From Akkermansia muciniphila (GTDB lineage: Bacteria; Verrucomicrobiota; Verrucomicrobiia; Limisphaerales; SXTU01): a stretch of 64,000 nucleotides of DNA. Shown here piece after piece: positions 9,176 to 20,072 of this stretch. The stretch lies in contig CAMCFN010000001.1 in assembly GCA_945874145.1 (NCBI GenBank), forward strand, positions 94,088-158,087. The letters are read 5' to 3'. Under the pieces are notes generated by a model that saw only the letters and a list, made by a program, of their open reading frames with translations, ran no database searches and had not been told where the DNA came from. Within the stretch, counting starts at the first letter, position 1, and the number at the start of each line of letters is the position of its first letter. A program made the position numbers and the translations under genes.

Positions 9176-9871
9176 TCAGCCTTGCAAGGCTTTTGGCGGG
9201 GCGAGCACGAAGGAAGCAAGCAGCGCTTGGCGGGCGGTGGCGGGTTGACGCAGGAGGGCCACAACCGCCCGGGCGTCGGTATTGATGCCGCGAGCAAGCG
9301 GGACCGGTGCATGCAGGGGCTTGCCGTGCTTCTCGGTCTGCTCGTCCACGTGCCGCATACGAGCGGCAACGGTCTCGTGGAGGTGGGTAGCGCGATGATA
9401 AGCGTGGGTCGATTTGCCCAGCGTGGCGAGCGGCTTCGTCGGTTCCGGCAAGCTGTCGAGCGAAGTATCCTTCCACGGCGAGGAGCTTTCGCGGGAAGCG
9501 ATGCTCTCCTCGTCGATGCCTACCGACTCGCGCGAGACAGGCGCTGGCACCGGTGGCGGAGTCCGGCGAATGATGGGCGGTGGTGGTGGTGGCGGCGCAC
9601 TTACTGTGCCGTCGAGTGGCGGTTTGCCTTCGAGCAGACGCTTGAGCTCTTCCTCCCAGTTCAACGGCTGGTTGGGATTCGGCGCGGACGGGGAGGTGCT
9701 GCCCGTTCGTTGTTGGCGATAAGTCTCCTCGTCCTCGCCGCCCCACGGTTGAGGTTGCCCGTCCTTTTTGTTGCGGCTCTGGAACCAGCTCGACAGCGCC
9801 GAGATGACGACGACGGCGAGCATCACCCAGATGTTGTCTATGGCGGCGAGCATTGTGCTAACGAGTGTCAT
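9176..9871 (-). CDS. Membrane-anchored proline-rich protein in the floA operon
   Basis: A 231-aa protein of unknown function. One membrane segment lies at the N-terminus (STMLAAIDNIWVMLAVVVIS), followed by a basic SRNKKDGQ stretch and a long hydrophilic tail with a polyproline run (PPPPPPPIIRRTPPPVPAPV) and a C-terminal part ending in QALLASFVLAPPKALQG. The start at ATG 9871 is supported by a good Shine-Dalgarno GGAGGA nine bases upstream and by a 4-bp ATGA overlap with the stop of the upstream zinc-ribbon gene, so the two are translationally coupled. The context (nfeD, floA, zinc-ribbon protein, then this gene) suggests a role at flotillin-like membrane domains; that is inference only. I do not recognise a family. 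Confidence 0.7.
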   Translation of the reverse strand: MTLVSTMLAAIDNIWVMLAVVVISALSSWFQSRNKKDGQPQPWGGEDEETYRQQRTGSTSPSAPNPNQPLNWEEELKRLLEGKPPLDGTVSAPPPPPPPIIRRTPPPVPAPVSRESVGIDEESIASRESSSPWKDTSLDSLPEPTKPLATLGKSTHAYHRATHLHETVAARMRHVDEQTEKHGKPLHAPVPLARGINTDARAVVALLRQPATARQALLASFVLAPPKALQG

Positions 9872-10245
9872 GCCGGTGATTCCTCCGTGATGACTCGCTT
9901 GCCGCAATAGGCGCAGTTGCGACTTCCGACCACTACCATCGCTACCATCGGAGCCGACAGGTCTTTCTCGCAGTGGGGGCATTTTACCGACTGACCGCTC
10001 TCCAGCTTTCTCGACATGAGCAGTCCACCCCCTGCGGCGCCGGCCAAGATGACGAAAAGTGGAGTCACGAGAAGCAGTCCGGCCGCGAACGGTTCAAATC
10101 GTTCGTCCAAATAAGGCTCTAACCGGCGCATGAATGACAGGTAGGCAAACACAGGAATCATCCAGCCGGCTATCCAAATGACGCAGAGCCGAAGTGACCG
10201 CCGGTTATGCTCAGTCGTCATTTGGATGAACTCAGCCAGCTTCAT
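9868..10245 (-). CDS. Small membrane protein with C-terminal zinc ribbon
   Basis: A 125-aa protein with two membrane segments (SLRLCVIWIAGWMIPVFAYL and FAAGLLLVTPLFVILAGAAG) and a C-terminal zinc ribbon of the form CPHC-x20-CAYC (VKCPHCEKDLSAP..SRNCAYCGKRV). Start ATG at 10245. It sits 13 bp downstream of floA and overlaps the next gene by 4 bp, so it belongs to the nfeD-floA transcript. Function is unknown; the ribbon probably faces the cytoplasm and could mediate protein contacts. No named family could be assigned. Confidence 0.75.
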   Translation of the reverse strand: MKLAEFIQMTTEHNRRSLRLCVIWIAGWMIPVFAYLSFMRRLEPYLDERFEPFAAGLLLVTPLFVILAGAAGGGLLMSRKLESGQSVKCPHCEKDLSAPMVAMVVVGSRNCAYCGKRVITEESPA

Positions 10246-10258
10246 GCGGGCAGATTCG

Positions 10259-11305
10259 TTATGACTTCACCTGCGGCGTGGCGCCCGCCGTGGCGATGCT
10301 CTCGCGCATGCCGGTGTCGGCCTGCATGTTCTTCATCTTGTAGTAGTCCATCACGCCCAAGTTGCCGTTGCGGAAGGCCTCGGCCATCGCCAGCGGCACC
10401 TGCGCCTCGGCTTCGACGACGCGCGCGCGCATCTCGGACACGCGAGCGACCATCTCCTGCTCGGTCGCCACGGCGGCAGCGCGGCGGACTTCGGCCTGCG
10501 CCTGCGCAATGAGCTTGTTCGCCTCGGCCTGCTCGGCCTGCAACTTCGCGCCGACGTTCTCGCCCACGTCCACGTCCGCGATGTCAATCGAGAGGATTTC
10601 AAACGCAGTGCCGGAATCTAGGCCCTTCTCGAGCACGGTCTTGGAAATGCGGTCGGGGTTTTCGAGCACGGCTTTGTAGCTCACGGAGGAACCGATGGTG
10701 GTGACGATGCCCTCGCCGACGCGCGCGATGATAGTTTCCTCCGTAGCACCGCCGACGAAGCGGTCGAGGTTCGTGCGCACGGTCACGCGGGCCTTCACCT
10801 TCACGGCGATGCCGTCCTTGGCCACGGCGTCAATCGTCACCTTGCCGGACGAGGCGGCAGGGCAGTCAATGACCTTCGGATTCACCGAGGTCCGCACGGC
10901 TTCGAGGACGGTCTTGCCCGTGCCCTTGGTGGCGAGGTCAATCGCGCAACTGCGGTCGAAGTCGAGATGGATGCCGGCCTTCTTCGCCGCGATGAGCGCC
11001 TGCACGACGGCCTCGACGTTGCCGCCGGCGAGATAGTAGTTCGAGAGGTCGTCGATGCTGAGGGGGATGCCGGACTTCACCGCCGTGATGCGCGTGTCCA
11101 CGATGAGGCCCACGGGCACACTGCGGAGTTTCAGCGCAATCAGCTCGGTGAACGTCACGCGCGCGCCGGAGGTCCAGGCGCGCACCCAGATCATGCCGAA
11201 GTTCAGCACGAGAATGGCGAAGACAAAGCCGGCGACGCCCAGCGCGCCCCAGAGCAGGACCATGCCTTTGCCTTCGAGTTGAGCGAGCAGCGGGGTGAGT
11301 TCCAT
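10259..11305 (-). CDS. floA: Flotillin-like protein FloA
   Basis: A 348-aa SPFH-type scaffold protein of functional membrane microdomains. An N-terminal hydrophobic segment ([20 protein letters not shown]) is followed by the FloA-type PHB region ([60 protein letters not shown]) and an alanine/glutamate-rich coiled coil ([20 protein letters not shown]). This order is the YqfA/FloA family, which usually lies next to nfeD, as here. Start ATG at 11305. In other bacteria FloA organises signalling and secretion complexes; here two uncharacterised membrane proteins follow in the same operon. Confidence 0.92.
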   Translation of the reverse strand: MELTPLLAQLEGKGMVLLWGALGVAGFVFAILVLNFGMIWVRAWTSGARVTFTELIALKLRSVPVGLIVDTRITAVKSGIPLSIDDLSNYYLAGGNVEAVVQALIAAKKAGIHLDFDRSCAIDLATKGTGKTVLEAVRTSVNPKVIDCPAASSGKVTIDAVAKDGIAVKVKARVTVRTNLDRFVGGATEETIIARVGEGIVTTIGSSVSYKAVLENPDRISKTVLEKGLDSGTAFEILSIDIADVDVGENVGAKLQAEQAEANKLIAQAQAEVRRAAAVATEQEMVARVSEMRARVVEAEAQVPLAMAEAFRNGNLGVMDYYKMKNMQADTGMRESIATAGATPQVKS

Positions 11306-11343
11306 AATTCGATTGGGTTGTTTGTTGTTCTACCGGGAGAAAT

Positions 11344-11799
11344 TCAAGCCTTGCGGACGACCACGCGCATTCCTTCGACAGCGATGACCCGCACGTTGTC
11401 GCCGCGCTCAATCAACGCGCCCTCAGCGACCACGTCCACGCGCTGGCCGCCGATGACCGCCACGCCTGCCGGACGCAGCGCCGTGTGCGCCACGCCGGAC
11501 TGCCCGACGAGTTCAGGCCGCTCCGTGCCGATGTCGCCCACCACGCCGTCGGACGCGTAAAGCCGGCCGAACCGGCTGCTGGGAAAATACTTCACCCACA
11601 GCATAAAGCCGATGAGCAGCCCGACGATCGTGCCGAGGAGAATCCAATTGCCGGTGGTCGCGCCAAACTCCTGATAGCCCATCGTGACTCCACCGATGAT
11701 GCAAAGCACGCCGAGTATTCCCGCAATCATCCCCGGCAGCACCGTCTCCGCGAGCAGCAGAATCGCGCCCACGAACAGCAGCGTGAGGACAAGGACCAT
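11344..11799 (-). CDS. NfeD-like membrane protein
   Basis: A 151-aa protein with two or three membrane segments (VLVLTLLFVGAILLLAETVL, GMIAGILGVLCIIGGVTMGY, ILLGTIVGLLIGFMLWVKYF) and a C-terminal OB-fold typical of NfeD (ELVGQSGVAHTALRPAGVAV .. GDNVRVIAVEGMRVVVRK). It is the short form without the ClpP-like serine protease domain. NfeD proteins act with flotillins/stomatins at the membrane, and the floA gene follows 38 bp downstream. Start ATG at 11799 removes an improbable 17-residue extension. It is the first gene of a four-gene operon. Confidence 0.88.
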   Translation of the reverse strand: MVLVLTLLFVGAILLLAETVLPGMIAGILGVLCIIGGVTMGYQEFGATTGNWILLGTIVGLLIGFMLWVKYFPSSRFGRLYASDGVVGDIGTERPELVGQSGVAHTALRPAGVAVIGGQRVDVVAEGALIERGDNVRVIAVEGMRVVVRKA

Positions 11800-11944
11800 G
11801 GCGCGGAGAATAGGCCGGTGCGCCGCGCGGGCCAAGTGGAATCCCCGCAACCGATTTGTAGCCGGCGTGCGGGAAATTATTCGCGTTGGCTAATCCCGAT
11901 CAATCGGGCGCAGGACTAAACACTAACTGCTCTCTCGTCCCGCC

Positions 11945-13282
11945 TCACATCCCGGGCAATGGCCGCCCCGGCATCGGCGCAGGCAGGGCCTTCCAAGTGA
12001 AGGTTGGCTGATAGCGGATCGCCGCCAGGTGCGGCGTCTCCAGCCGTCGCCCGCCCTGTAGGCGGGATTGAAAGGCCGCCGCGAGAATGCCCGTGGTCAA
12101 CAGCGTGCGCTCGATCGGCCAGGTGGGCTTGCCGGTGTAAATCATCTGCTCGATGCCCTGCACGAGGAACCCAAAGTGCCCAAGTGGCCGCGCCTCCTGC
12201 GTCCAAAACGCGGTCGCCGGCCGGTCCTTCCGCCCTTGCTCCTCCCACGCCACGATCCACTCGTTGTGGCCGTCCTTGCGGTCATGGAGCAACACGCTCT
12301 TGAAGCCGTCGCAATGCTCAATGAAGAACGCGGCCGGACTGCGCACCTGTTCCTCGAAGGGCTTCTTGAACCGGGCCTTGTTCTCGCGCGCATCCACGGC
12401 CGCTTGGAACACTGCGCGGCTGAAACGGCCTCGGCGCAATTCCTCCCAGACTTCCGGCCCCTCCATGAGCTGCACCGCCGCCACGCCGCTCTCCCCGCCG
12501 CGCCGCCGCTCGGAAAGCGCCTGCAACGCCTCCAGCCCGTGAAAGCCATAGCCTTCAAGCGGCCCATACGAAAGCCCCACCGCCTCCGTGGCAGGCACGC
12601 CCAGCTTCATCTCCACCGCCGGATGCCGCCACCCGCCCGGCACCGAGGAGCCTGCCATCAACGGCACACCCAGCTCGCGCGCGGTGTCATACATCCACTT
12701 CGCGTCGGTCCAGTTCCACGCGAGATGTTTGTCCGTGAACACGGGCACACTGCGCCCGCTCTGGCGGAACACCGCCGCCGTCTCCTCGAAGAACCGTCGG
12801 CGCGGATACATGATCTGCCCCGTGTCTGAAAGCGGATACTTGCCGTGCTCGCCGATGAGCAGCACGCCATCCACGGCGAGCGTCTTGCCACCCAACGTGA
12901 GCGCTTGCTCAATGCTTCCGGCGAGCAGGAAACCGTGCTCCTGGGCCAGCCGTTCGCTGGTATCGCGCGGATGCTTCTGGTCCACGTGCATGCTGACGAG
13001 CTTCAGGTTGGGCCAGCCGTTGCCCGGCGGCCACGCGCCCTTTCCGTCCATCGAATGGCTGTGCAACAGCCGACCCACAATCACATCGCCGTGCGAGTTG
13101 TGAATGTATTCGGTGACGATGGCGGCCACGCGCTTGGGCGGCGCGATCGCCGCGCGGGACCATTCCGCACCCGCTGCCAGCGCCAGCCCGCCGATGAACT
13201 GTCGGCGGGAAGCTCCCCCCGTGGACCTCGGAGCAGAACGCGACGAGACGGCCGGAACAAGAGTCGGTTGGTTGGATTGCAC
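11945..13282 (-). CDS. Tat-type exported protein of unknown function
   Basis: About 445 aa. Near the N-terminus SRRQFIGGLALAAGA (twin arginine at residues 26-27 counted from GTG 13282) is a Tat-like signal. The mature domain begins RVAAIVTEYIHNSHGDVIVG and contains HVDQKHPRDTSERLAQEHGF and DGVLLIGEHGKYPLS, recalling a Rossmann-like N-terminal fold, then a long second domain (EGYGFHGLEALQALSERRRG..). Similar proteins appear in PVC genomes beside oxidoreductases and sugar genes, but I cannot name the reaction. No ATG exists upstream of the signal; the frame opens at a GTG at 13438, and GTG 13282 is my choice because it gives a normal signal-peptide length. The gene appears to be transcribed alone. 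Confidence 0.65.
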   Translation of the reverse strand: MQSNQPTLVPAVSSRSAPRSTGGASRRQFIGGLALAAGAEWSRAAIAPPKRVAAIVTEYIHNSHGDVIVGRLLHSHSMDGKGAWPPGNGWPNLKLVSMHVDQKHPRDTSERLAQEHGFLLAGSIEQALTLGGKTLAVDGVLLIGEHGKYPLSDTGQIMYPRRRFFEETAAVFRQSGRSVPVFTDKHLAWNWTDAKWMYDTARELGVPLMAGSSVPGGWRHPAVEMKLGVPATEAVGLSYGPLEGYGFHGLEALQALSERRRGGESGVAAVQLMEGPEVWEELRRGRFSRAVFQAAVDARENKARFKKPFEEQVRSPAAFFIEHCDGFKSVLLHDRKDGHNEWIVAWEEQGRKDRPATAFWTQEARPLGHFGFLVQGIEQMIYTGKPTWPIERTLLTTGILAAAFQSRLQGGRRLETPHLAAIRYQPTFTWKALPAPMPGRPLPGM

Positions 13283-13357
13283 GGGCAGTGGACGCGCCGA
13301 ACAATCCGCATCTTGAAGAAAACTGCGATGAGCAAGGGAGAATCGCCGGTCAGCCAA

Positions 13358-13374
13358 GCGGGCGGGCCGCCCGC
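13358..13374. repeat. GC-rich palindrome upstream of the 11945 gene
   Basis: An 8-bp perfect inverted repeat (GCGGGCGG G CCGCCCGC) in the gap between lpdA and the Tat-exported protein gene. A similar palindrome lies at 19010-19027 upstream of aceE. It may be a REP-like element or part of a terminator. Confidence 0.45.
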
Positions 13375-13471
13375 GCTCCGGATCGTGGGGTAGCCCCGCA
13401 GGTAAGGAGGGCCGGGCTGAGGGAGAACGGCCACCCACTTACGAAAACGCGGCGAGCTTTGGATGCGCCGA

Positions 13472-14884
<1,413 letters not shown>

Positions 14885-14922
14885 GTTTGGGAAAGAGGTA
14901 AGAGTTTGAGTCGTCGGCTGGC

Positions 14923-16185
14923 TTACAGGGCAACGTCCTTCTCGGCGAAACCTTCGATGGCCGCGAGCAGGTCCACGGTGAACCGCGCTGCTGCGCCGCC
15001 ATCAATGACACGGTGGTCGTAGCTGATGGCAATGGGCAGCATCATGCGCTGGACAATTTGCTTCTCGCGCACGACGGCTTTCAACGCGCCTTTGCCGAGG
15101 CCGAGGATGGCGACCTCGGGCTTGTTCACGATGGGCGTGAAGTGCGCACCGCCGATGCCGCCTTGGTTCGAGATGGTGAACGTGCCACCTTTCAGCTCGT
15201 CGCCGGAGACCTTGCGATCGCGGGCTTTCTTCGCGAACTCCTCAATGTCCTTGGACAGTTCCAGCAGGCTCTTTTTGTCCGCGTCGCGGAGGACGGGGAC
15301 GATGAGGCCGGCGTCGGTGTCCACGGCGAGGCCGAGGTGGACGTATTCCTTGAGCACGATTTCGTTGGCTGCCTCGTCGAGCGAGCTGTTGAAGATGGGG
15401 TGTTTCTTCAGCGTGGCGGCGACGGCCTTCAGCGCGAAGGAAGTCAGCGTGAGCCGCGTGCCCTTGGCCTCGTAGGCGGGGGCGAACTTCTTGCGCAGCT
15501 CCAGCAGCGCGGTGATGTCGGCCTCGTCGAACTGCGTGACGTGCGGGATGGCGTTCCAGTTCTCGGTCATGCGGCGCGCAATGACTTTGCGCAGCATGGA
15601 CATGGGCTTCTTCGAGATTTCACCCCACTTGGAGAAGTCCACGCTCTCCACGGCGGGCTTCTCGGCCACGGCGGCGGCGGGCGCGGCTTTCGGAGCGGCG
15701 GCGAGACTCTGAAGCTGCGCGATGTAAGCGCGCACGTCGCTCATCACGATGCGACCACCGCGCTCGCTCGCGCGGACTTGCGTGAGGTCAATGCCCAGCT
15801 CGCGTGCCATGCGGCGGATGGAAGGCGAAGCGGTCGGCTCCACGCCGGGCTGCGCGGGCGGCAAGTCGGCGAGCGGGACCTCGGTGACGGCGGGTTGCGC
15901 GGCGACGGGGGCCTTCGCAACGGGCGCGGCAGCGGGGGCCGGAGCGGCACCGCCAGCTTCGCCGATGACGAGCAGGCGCTGCCCGACGCCGACCTTGTCG
16001 CCGACTTTCACGAAGACTTGGCCGACGACGCCTGCCGCCGGAGCGGGGATGGTGGCGACGGCTTTTTCGCTTTCGAGTTCGAGGAGGCCTTGGCCGGCGG
16101 TGACGGTGTCGCCTGCCTTGACGAGCAGGTTGACGACGGTGCCGGAGTCGGCGCCTTCGCCGAGGTTGGGGAGCTTAACGTCCAT
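14923..16185 (-). CDS. aceF: Dihydrolipoyl acetyltransferase (E2 of pyruvate dehydrogenase)
   Basis: Core of the pyruvate dehydrogenase complex; transfers the acetyl group from lipoyl to CoA. One lipoyl domain (residues 1-75) carries the lipoyl lysine at K41 in ELESEKAVATIPAP. An Ala/Pro linker precedes the E3/E1-binding domain (SPSIRRMARELGIDLTQVRA), and the catalytic domain ends with ISYDHRVIDGGAAARF (His of the HxxxDG motif). With 420 aa and a single lipoyl domain it is a short E2. Start ATG at 16185. It lies between aceE (33 bp upstream) and lpdA. Confidence 0.95.
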   Translation of the reverse strand: MDVKLPNLGEGADSGTVVNLLVKAGDTVTAGQGLLELESEKAVATIPAPAAGVVGQVFVKVGDKVGVGQRLLVIGEAGGAAPAPAAAPVAKAPVAAQPAVTEVPLADLPPAQPGVEPTASPSIRRMARELGIDLTQVRASERGGRIVMSDVRAYIAQLQSLAAAPKAAPAAAVAEKPAVESVDFSKWGEISKKPMSMLRKVIARRMTENWNAIPHVTQFDEADITALLELRKKFAPAYEAKGTRLTLTSFALKAVAATLKKHPIFNSSLDEAANEIVLKEYVHLGLAVDTDAGLIVPVLRDADKKSLLELSKDIEEFAKKARDRKVSGDELKGGTFTISNQGGIGGAHFTPIVNKPEVAILGLGKGALKAVVREKQIVQRMMLPIAISYDHRVIDGGAAARFTVDLLAAIEGFAEKDVAL

Positions 16186-16218
16186 AAATTCAGATGCGGG
16201 TGTTGCGAACAGGATTGT

Positions 16219-18930
16219 TCAGAGAAGAACCGGCGCGAGTTTCTCGGGGTTCACGTTCAAGTCCTTGATGGCTTGCGCGACGACGGTGCGCTCAATGGCA
16301 CCTTTCTTGGCCAGCGCGTGCAGGGTGGCGATGACGGTCAGTTCCGCGTCCACCTCGAAGAAGCGACGGAGACGCTCCCGGGTGTCGCTGCGGCCGAAGC
16401 CGTCTGTGCCGAGCGTGGTGAGGCCACCGGGCACCCACGGCGCGATTTGGTCGGGCACAATCTTCATGTTGTCGGACACGGCGACGAAGATGCCTTGCTC
16501 CTTCTCAAGCATCTCGGTGACGCGCGGCTTCTTCGCCGGCTCGGTGGGATGCAGCATGTTCCAACGCTCGCACCGGAGGGCGTCGTTGCGGAGCAGCTTG
16601 TAGTTGGTCGCGCTCCAGACATCGGCGGAGACGTTGTAGCGTTCGAGGATTTCCTGGGCGCGGGTCGCGCTGTTGATGATGGGGCCGCTGCCGATGAGGT
16701 GGGCCTTGTGCGCCTTGCCGGTCGCGCCGGGGCGGAACTTGTAGAGGCCGTCGAGGATGCCTTGCTCGACACCGGCGGGCATCGCGGGCTGCGCGTAGTT
16801 GTCGTTGTAGAGGCAGAGGTAATAGAAGATTTCCTCGCCCTCCTGATACATCCGGCGCAGGCCCTCCGCGATGATGACGGCGACTTCGTAGGCGAAGGCG
16901 GCGTCGTAAGCCATGAGCGTCGGGATGGTGCTCGCGAGCAAGAGGCTGTGGCCGTCCTGGTGTTGGAGACCTTCGCCATTGAGGGAAGTGCGGCCGCTCG
17001 TCGCGCCGAGGAGGAAGCCCTTCGCCTTGATGTCGCCGGCGAGCCAGACTTGGTCGCCGATGCGCTGGAAGCCGAACATCGAGTAGTAGGTGTAGAAGGG
17101 AATCATGTTCACGCCGTGCGTGGCGTAAGCCGTGCCCGCCGCGATGAACGACGCCATGGAGCCAGCCTCGGTGATGCCTTCCTCGAGAATCTGTCCGTCC
17201 TTCGTCTCGTGGTAATAGAGCAGGGACTTCTTATCCACCGGCTCGTAGAGCTGGCCCTTGTGCGCGTAGATGCCGACCTCACGGAAGAGCGCGTCCATGC
17301 CGAACGTGCGCGCCTCGTCGGGGATAATAGGGACGATGTTGCGGCCGATGGCGGGGTTCTTGAGCAGACCGCGCAGCAGGCCGACGAAGGCCATCGTGGT
17401 CGAGGCCGAGGCCTTGCCGGAGCCTTTGAGCGAGTCGGCAAAGTAATCGAGCTTCGGCACCGTGAGGGCGGGGGCGTTGACGATGCGCTTCGGGAGGAAG
17501 CCGCCGAGTTTCTTGCGCCGCTCCAGCAGATACTTCGTCTCCGCGCTGTCGGGCGCGGGGCGGTAGAAGGGCATCTCGGCAATCTCGTCATCGCCGATGG
17601 GAACCTTGAAGCGCTCGCGAAATTCGCGGAGCTCCTTCTCGTTCATCTTCTTCTGGTTGTGGGAAATGTTGCGGCCCTCGCCCGCCTCGCCCAGGCCGTA
17701 GCCCTTGATGGTCTTCGCGAGAATGACCGTGGGCGAACCCTTGTGCTCCACAGCGGCCTTGTAAGCGGCATAGACCTTGCGCGTGTCGTGACCGCCGCGC
17801 ATAAGCTTGCGAAGCTGCTCATCGGTGAGGTGGTTCACCAGCGGGAGCAGCTCGGGATACTTGCCGAAGAAATGCTTTCGGATATAGCTGCCCGGCTCGA
17901 CCGTGTATTTCTGGAAGTCGCCGTCCACGGCCTCTTCCATGCGCTTGAGTAGCAGACCGGTCGTGTCGCGCGCGAGGAGGTCGTCCCAGTCGCTGCCCCA
18001 GATGACCTTGATGACATTCCAGCCCGCACCACGGAAAAGCGCTTCGAGCTCTTGGATGATTTTGCTATTCCCGCGCACCGGGCCGTCGAGGCGCTGGAGG
18101 TTGCAGTTGATGACCCAGACGAGGTTGTCGAGGTTCTCGCGGGAACCGAGCGTGATGGAGCCGAGCGACTCCGGTTCGTCGCTCTCGCCGTCGCCGACGA
18201 AGCACCAGACCTTCGACTCCTCGCCCTTGATGAAGCCGCGCGCCTTCATGTAGCGGTTGAAGCGCGCTTGATAGATGGAGCCGATGGGGCCGAGGCCCAT
18301 CGAGACCGTCGGGAACTGCCAGAACTCCGGCATCAAATACGGATGCGGATAGGAGGAAAGCCCGCCGCCCTCGGCGAGTTCCTGACGGAAGTTGTCCAAC
18401 TGCTTCTCATCTAAACGCCGTTCCAGAAAAGCCCGCGCGTAAATGCCCGGCGATGCGTGGCCTTGGAAGTAAACCAAGTCGCCGTTGAAGTCCCCGTGGC
18501 GGCCGCGGAAGAAGTTGTTGAACGCCACGTCGTAAAGCGTCGCGCTCGACGCGAACGAGGAGATGTGGCCGCCGACGTTGGTGTGCGAGTTGGCGCGCAC
18601 GACCATCGCCATCGCATTCCAGCGGATGAGGTTCTTGATTTTGACCTCCATCTGCCAGTCACCGGGATATGCCGGCTGGTCCTCGACCGGGATGGTGTTG
18701 ACGTAGGGCGTCTGGACCGTGTGCGGCACTTCGAGGCCGGCCTCGTGCAGCCGGGAGACAATCTTCTCGAGGAAGAGCGCCGCGGACTCCGGCTCCTGGC
18801 TGGTCAACGTGGTGGCGAAGAAATCCTCCAGCGCATCGAACACGCGGCGCGTCTCCGCGCGGGCGAGCAGGCGGGCGTTGTCGTTGGCCGGGCGGTTCCC
18901 GGCGGGCGCGGATGGTTTATGGCGTTGCAT
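16219..18930 (-). CDS. aceE: Pyruvate dehydrogenase E1 component, homodimeric type
   Basis: Thiamine-diphosphate enzyme that decarboxylates pyruvate and acetylates the lipoyl arm of E2. The 903-aa single-chain form (AceE-like, not the alpha/beta type) is recognised by VPHTVQTPYVNTIPVEDQP, HISSFASSATLYDVAFNNFF, the ThDP site WCFVGDGESDEPESLGSI, and TSGRTSLNGEGLQHQDGHS. ATG at 18930 gives a sensible N-terminus; a TTG two codons upstream is less likely. It is the first gene of the aceE-aceF-lpdA operon. The 273-bp upstream gap holds a perfect 18-bp GC palindrome but no promoter that I can define with confidence. Confidence 0.96.
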   Translation of the reverse strand: MQRHKPSAPAGNRPANDNARLLARAETRRVFDALEDFFATTLTSQEPESAALFLEKIVSRLHEAGLEVPHTVQTPYVNTIPVEDQPAYPGDWQMEVKIKNLIRWNAMAMVVRANSHTNVGGHISSFASSATLYDVAFNNFFRGRHGDFNGDLVYFQGHASPGIYARAFLERRLDEKQLDNFRQELAEGGGLSSYPHPYLMPEFWQFPTVSMGLGPIGSIYQARFNRYMKARGFIKGEESKVWCFVGDGESDEPESLGSITLGSRENLDNLVWVINCNLQRLDGPVRGNSKIIQELEALFRGAGWNVIKVIWGSDWDDLLARDTTGLLLKRMEEAVDGDFQKYTVEPGSYIRKHFFGKYPELLPLVNHLTDEQLRKLMRGGHDTRKVYAAYKAAVEHKGSPTVILAKTIKGYGLGEAGEGRNISHNQKKMNEKELREFRERFKVPIGDDEIAEMPFYRPAPDSAETKYLLERRKKLGGFLPKRIVNAPALTVPKLDYFADSLKGSGKASASTTMAFVGLLRGLLKNPAIGRNIVPIIPDEARTFGMDALFREVGIYAHKGQLYEPVDKKSLLYYHETKDGQILEEGITEAGSMASFIAAGTAYATHGVNMIPFYTYYSMFGFQRIGDQVWLAGDIKAKGFLLGATSGRTSLNGEGLQHQDGHSLLLASTIPTLMAYDAAFAYEVAVIIAEGLRRMYQEGEEIFYYLCLYNDNYAQPAMPAGVEQGILDGLYKFRPGATGKAHKAHLIGSGPIINSATRAQEILERYNVSADVWSATNYKLLRNDALRCERWNMLHPTEPAKKPRVTEMLEKEQGIFVAVSDNMKIVPDQIAPWVPGGLTTLGTDGFGRSDTRERLRRFFEVDAELTVIATLHALAKKGAIERTVVAQAIKDLNVNPEKLAPVLL

Positions 18931-19009
18931 TCGCAATCAGTCATTCGGTGGCAGGTCACGACCGCAGGCAGGCAAGCTGCGGGTAGTTCTGCTCGGTTGA
19001 AAGCCAACA

Positions 19010-19027
19010 GGCGGCCGGCCGGCCGCC
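19010..19027. repeat. Perfect 18-bp GC palindrome upstream of aceE
   Basis: GGCGGCCGGCCGGCCGCC is fully self-complementary and lies 80 bp upstream of the aceE start, in the gap to the exported protein gene at 19204. It resembles the palindrome at 13358-13374. Confidence 0.5.
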
Positions 19028-19203
19028 CGTGCACTACAGCTCTGTTTCGCAAGAGAGCCATGCGGATTCGCTTCTCTCTTAGCGGAGCGGACTATACGGG
19101 GGCGCGATGGTCACACAACCAAATATCTTGGACCGGACCACTGGCACGGCCTAGAAGATCAGCCGGCAGGTGGAGTGGGTTCCGCTACTGCCCTCGCCCA
19201 ACT

Positions 19204-20052
19204 TCAGAACCAATGCGCTTCGGCCCCAACCGCCAGTTCGTCAATCCACAGCGTCTGCGCGTGCGGCAGCTGGCCGGGGCCGAAGTAGGGTTTCAGCAGG
19301 AACTGGTTGAACCTCATCTTCGGGAAATCCGTGGAGCGCAGCACGACGTTGGTCCGGTCCACCACGAGCTTGCCGTCAAACCACGCCCGCACGATGCCGT
19401 CGGGGTTGGGCTTGTCCGCCTTCAGATCGAGCTTGTTGAGCTGGAACATCGCCTTGATGCAGTGCCACTGCTCATCAGTGAAGAGCGCCTCCGCGCTGTC
19501 GAACATCTGCGCGTTATAGCCGCCGCGCAGCGGGCCTTGCGTGAGGCCGTGGGGTTGGTCCTTGTTCTGGATGTCCTGCGCGGCCAGGCGCAACCGGCCA
19601 TCCCACGGCTCGACATAGACGGTCAGATGGCTCGCCGCCGGCCCGCGCCACTGATCGTTCTCCGTGGTCATGAACTGAATCAAGTGCGGGTGATAGCCCC
19701 GCCCCGTCCAGCCCAAGCCTTTGGACAGCCGCATGTGGAAGCGCAGATGAACAGTCTCGGTCGGCTCAAAGATGCGGCGCATCCCAACCGAGTTGGCCGG
19801 CGTCGTGCCCCGGTCCTGCCAGCGGAACTCGATGCAACCGCTACCGGCATAGGCATCCTTCGCGCCGATGGTGAACTGGTCTCCGTCATACCAGCCGCGC
19901 TGGAGCAGGCGGGCATCCTCGAAGCTCTCTGTGAAGAAGGAGGTGCCTTGGGGCTTGGTTGGTTCCGCCGCTGCCGTGAGAGAGTTGTTGCACAAGACCG
20001 ACATGAACAGAACGGCGACACCGCTAAGTGATGCTGCGAGGTCGGTTCTCAT
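19204..20052 (-). CDS. Exported concanavalin-like/polysaccharide-lyase-like protein
   Basis: A 282-aa protein with a signal peptide (MRTDLAASLSGVAVLFMSVL, cleavage near TAAAEP). The mature part looks like a beta-jelly roll: FTESFEDARLLQRGWYDGDQ, GCIEFRWQDRGTTPANSVGM, VHLRFHMRLSKGLGWTGRGY, WHCIKAMFQLNKLD, and a final QTLWIDELAVG. That order is typical of polysaccharide-lyase-like and other concanavalin-like proteins from PVC bacteria, where the last strands carry the WIDEL motif. Substrate and activity are unknown. An upstream GTG (20076) would overlap the stop of the preceding dehydrogenase gene; ATG 20052 fits the signal peptide better. It probably shares a transcript with that gene. Confidence 0.72.
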   Translation of the reverse strand: MRTDLAASLSGVAVLFMSVLCNNSLTAAAEPTKPQGTSFFTESFEDARLLQRGWYDGDQFTIGAKDAYAGSGCIEFRWQDRGTTPANSVGMRRIFEPTETVHLRFHMRLSKGLGWTGRGYHPHLIQFMTTENDQWRGPAASHLTVYVEPWDGRLRLAAQDIQNKDQPHGLTQGPLRGGYNAQMFDSAEALFTDEQWHCIKAMFQLNKLDLKADKPNPDGIVRAWFDGKLVVDRTNVVLRSTDFPKMRFNQFLLKPYFGPGQLPHAQTLWIDELAVGAEAHWF

Positions 20053-20072
20053 GGAGAGAATCTTCCCGCTGG

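Noticed and set aside
9011..9910. Plus-strand frame of 299 codons at the end of the floA operon
   Set aside because: It overlaps the coupled gene at 9176, which has a Shine-Dalgarno and a membrane segment; the plus-strand translation has no such support.
15013..17952. Open frame of 979 codons antisense to aceF and aceE
   Set aside because: Shadow of two conserved genes and their intergenic region; no start-site or domain evidence.
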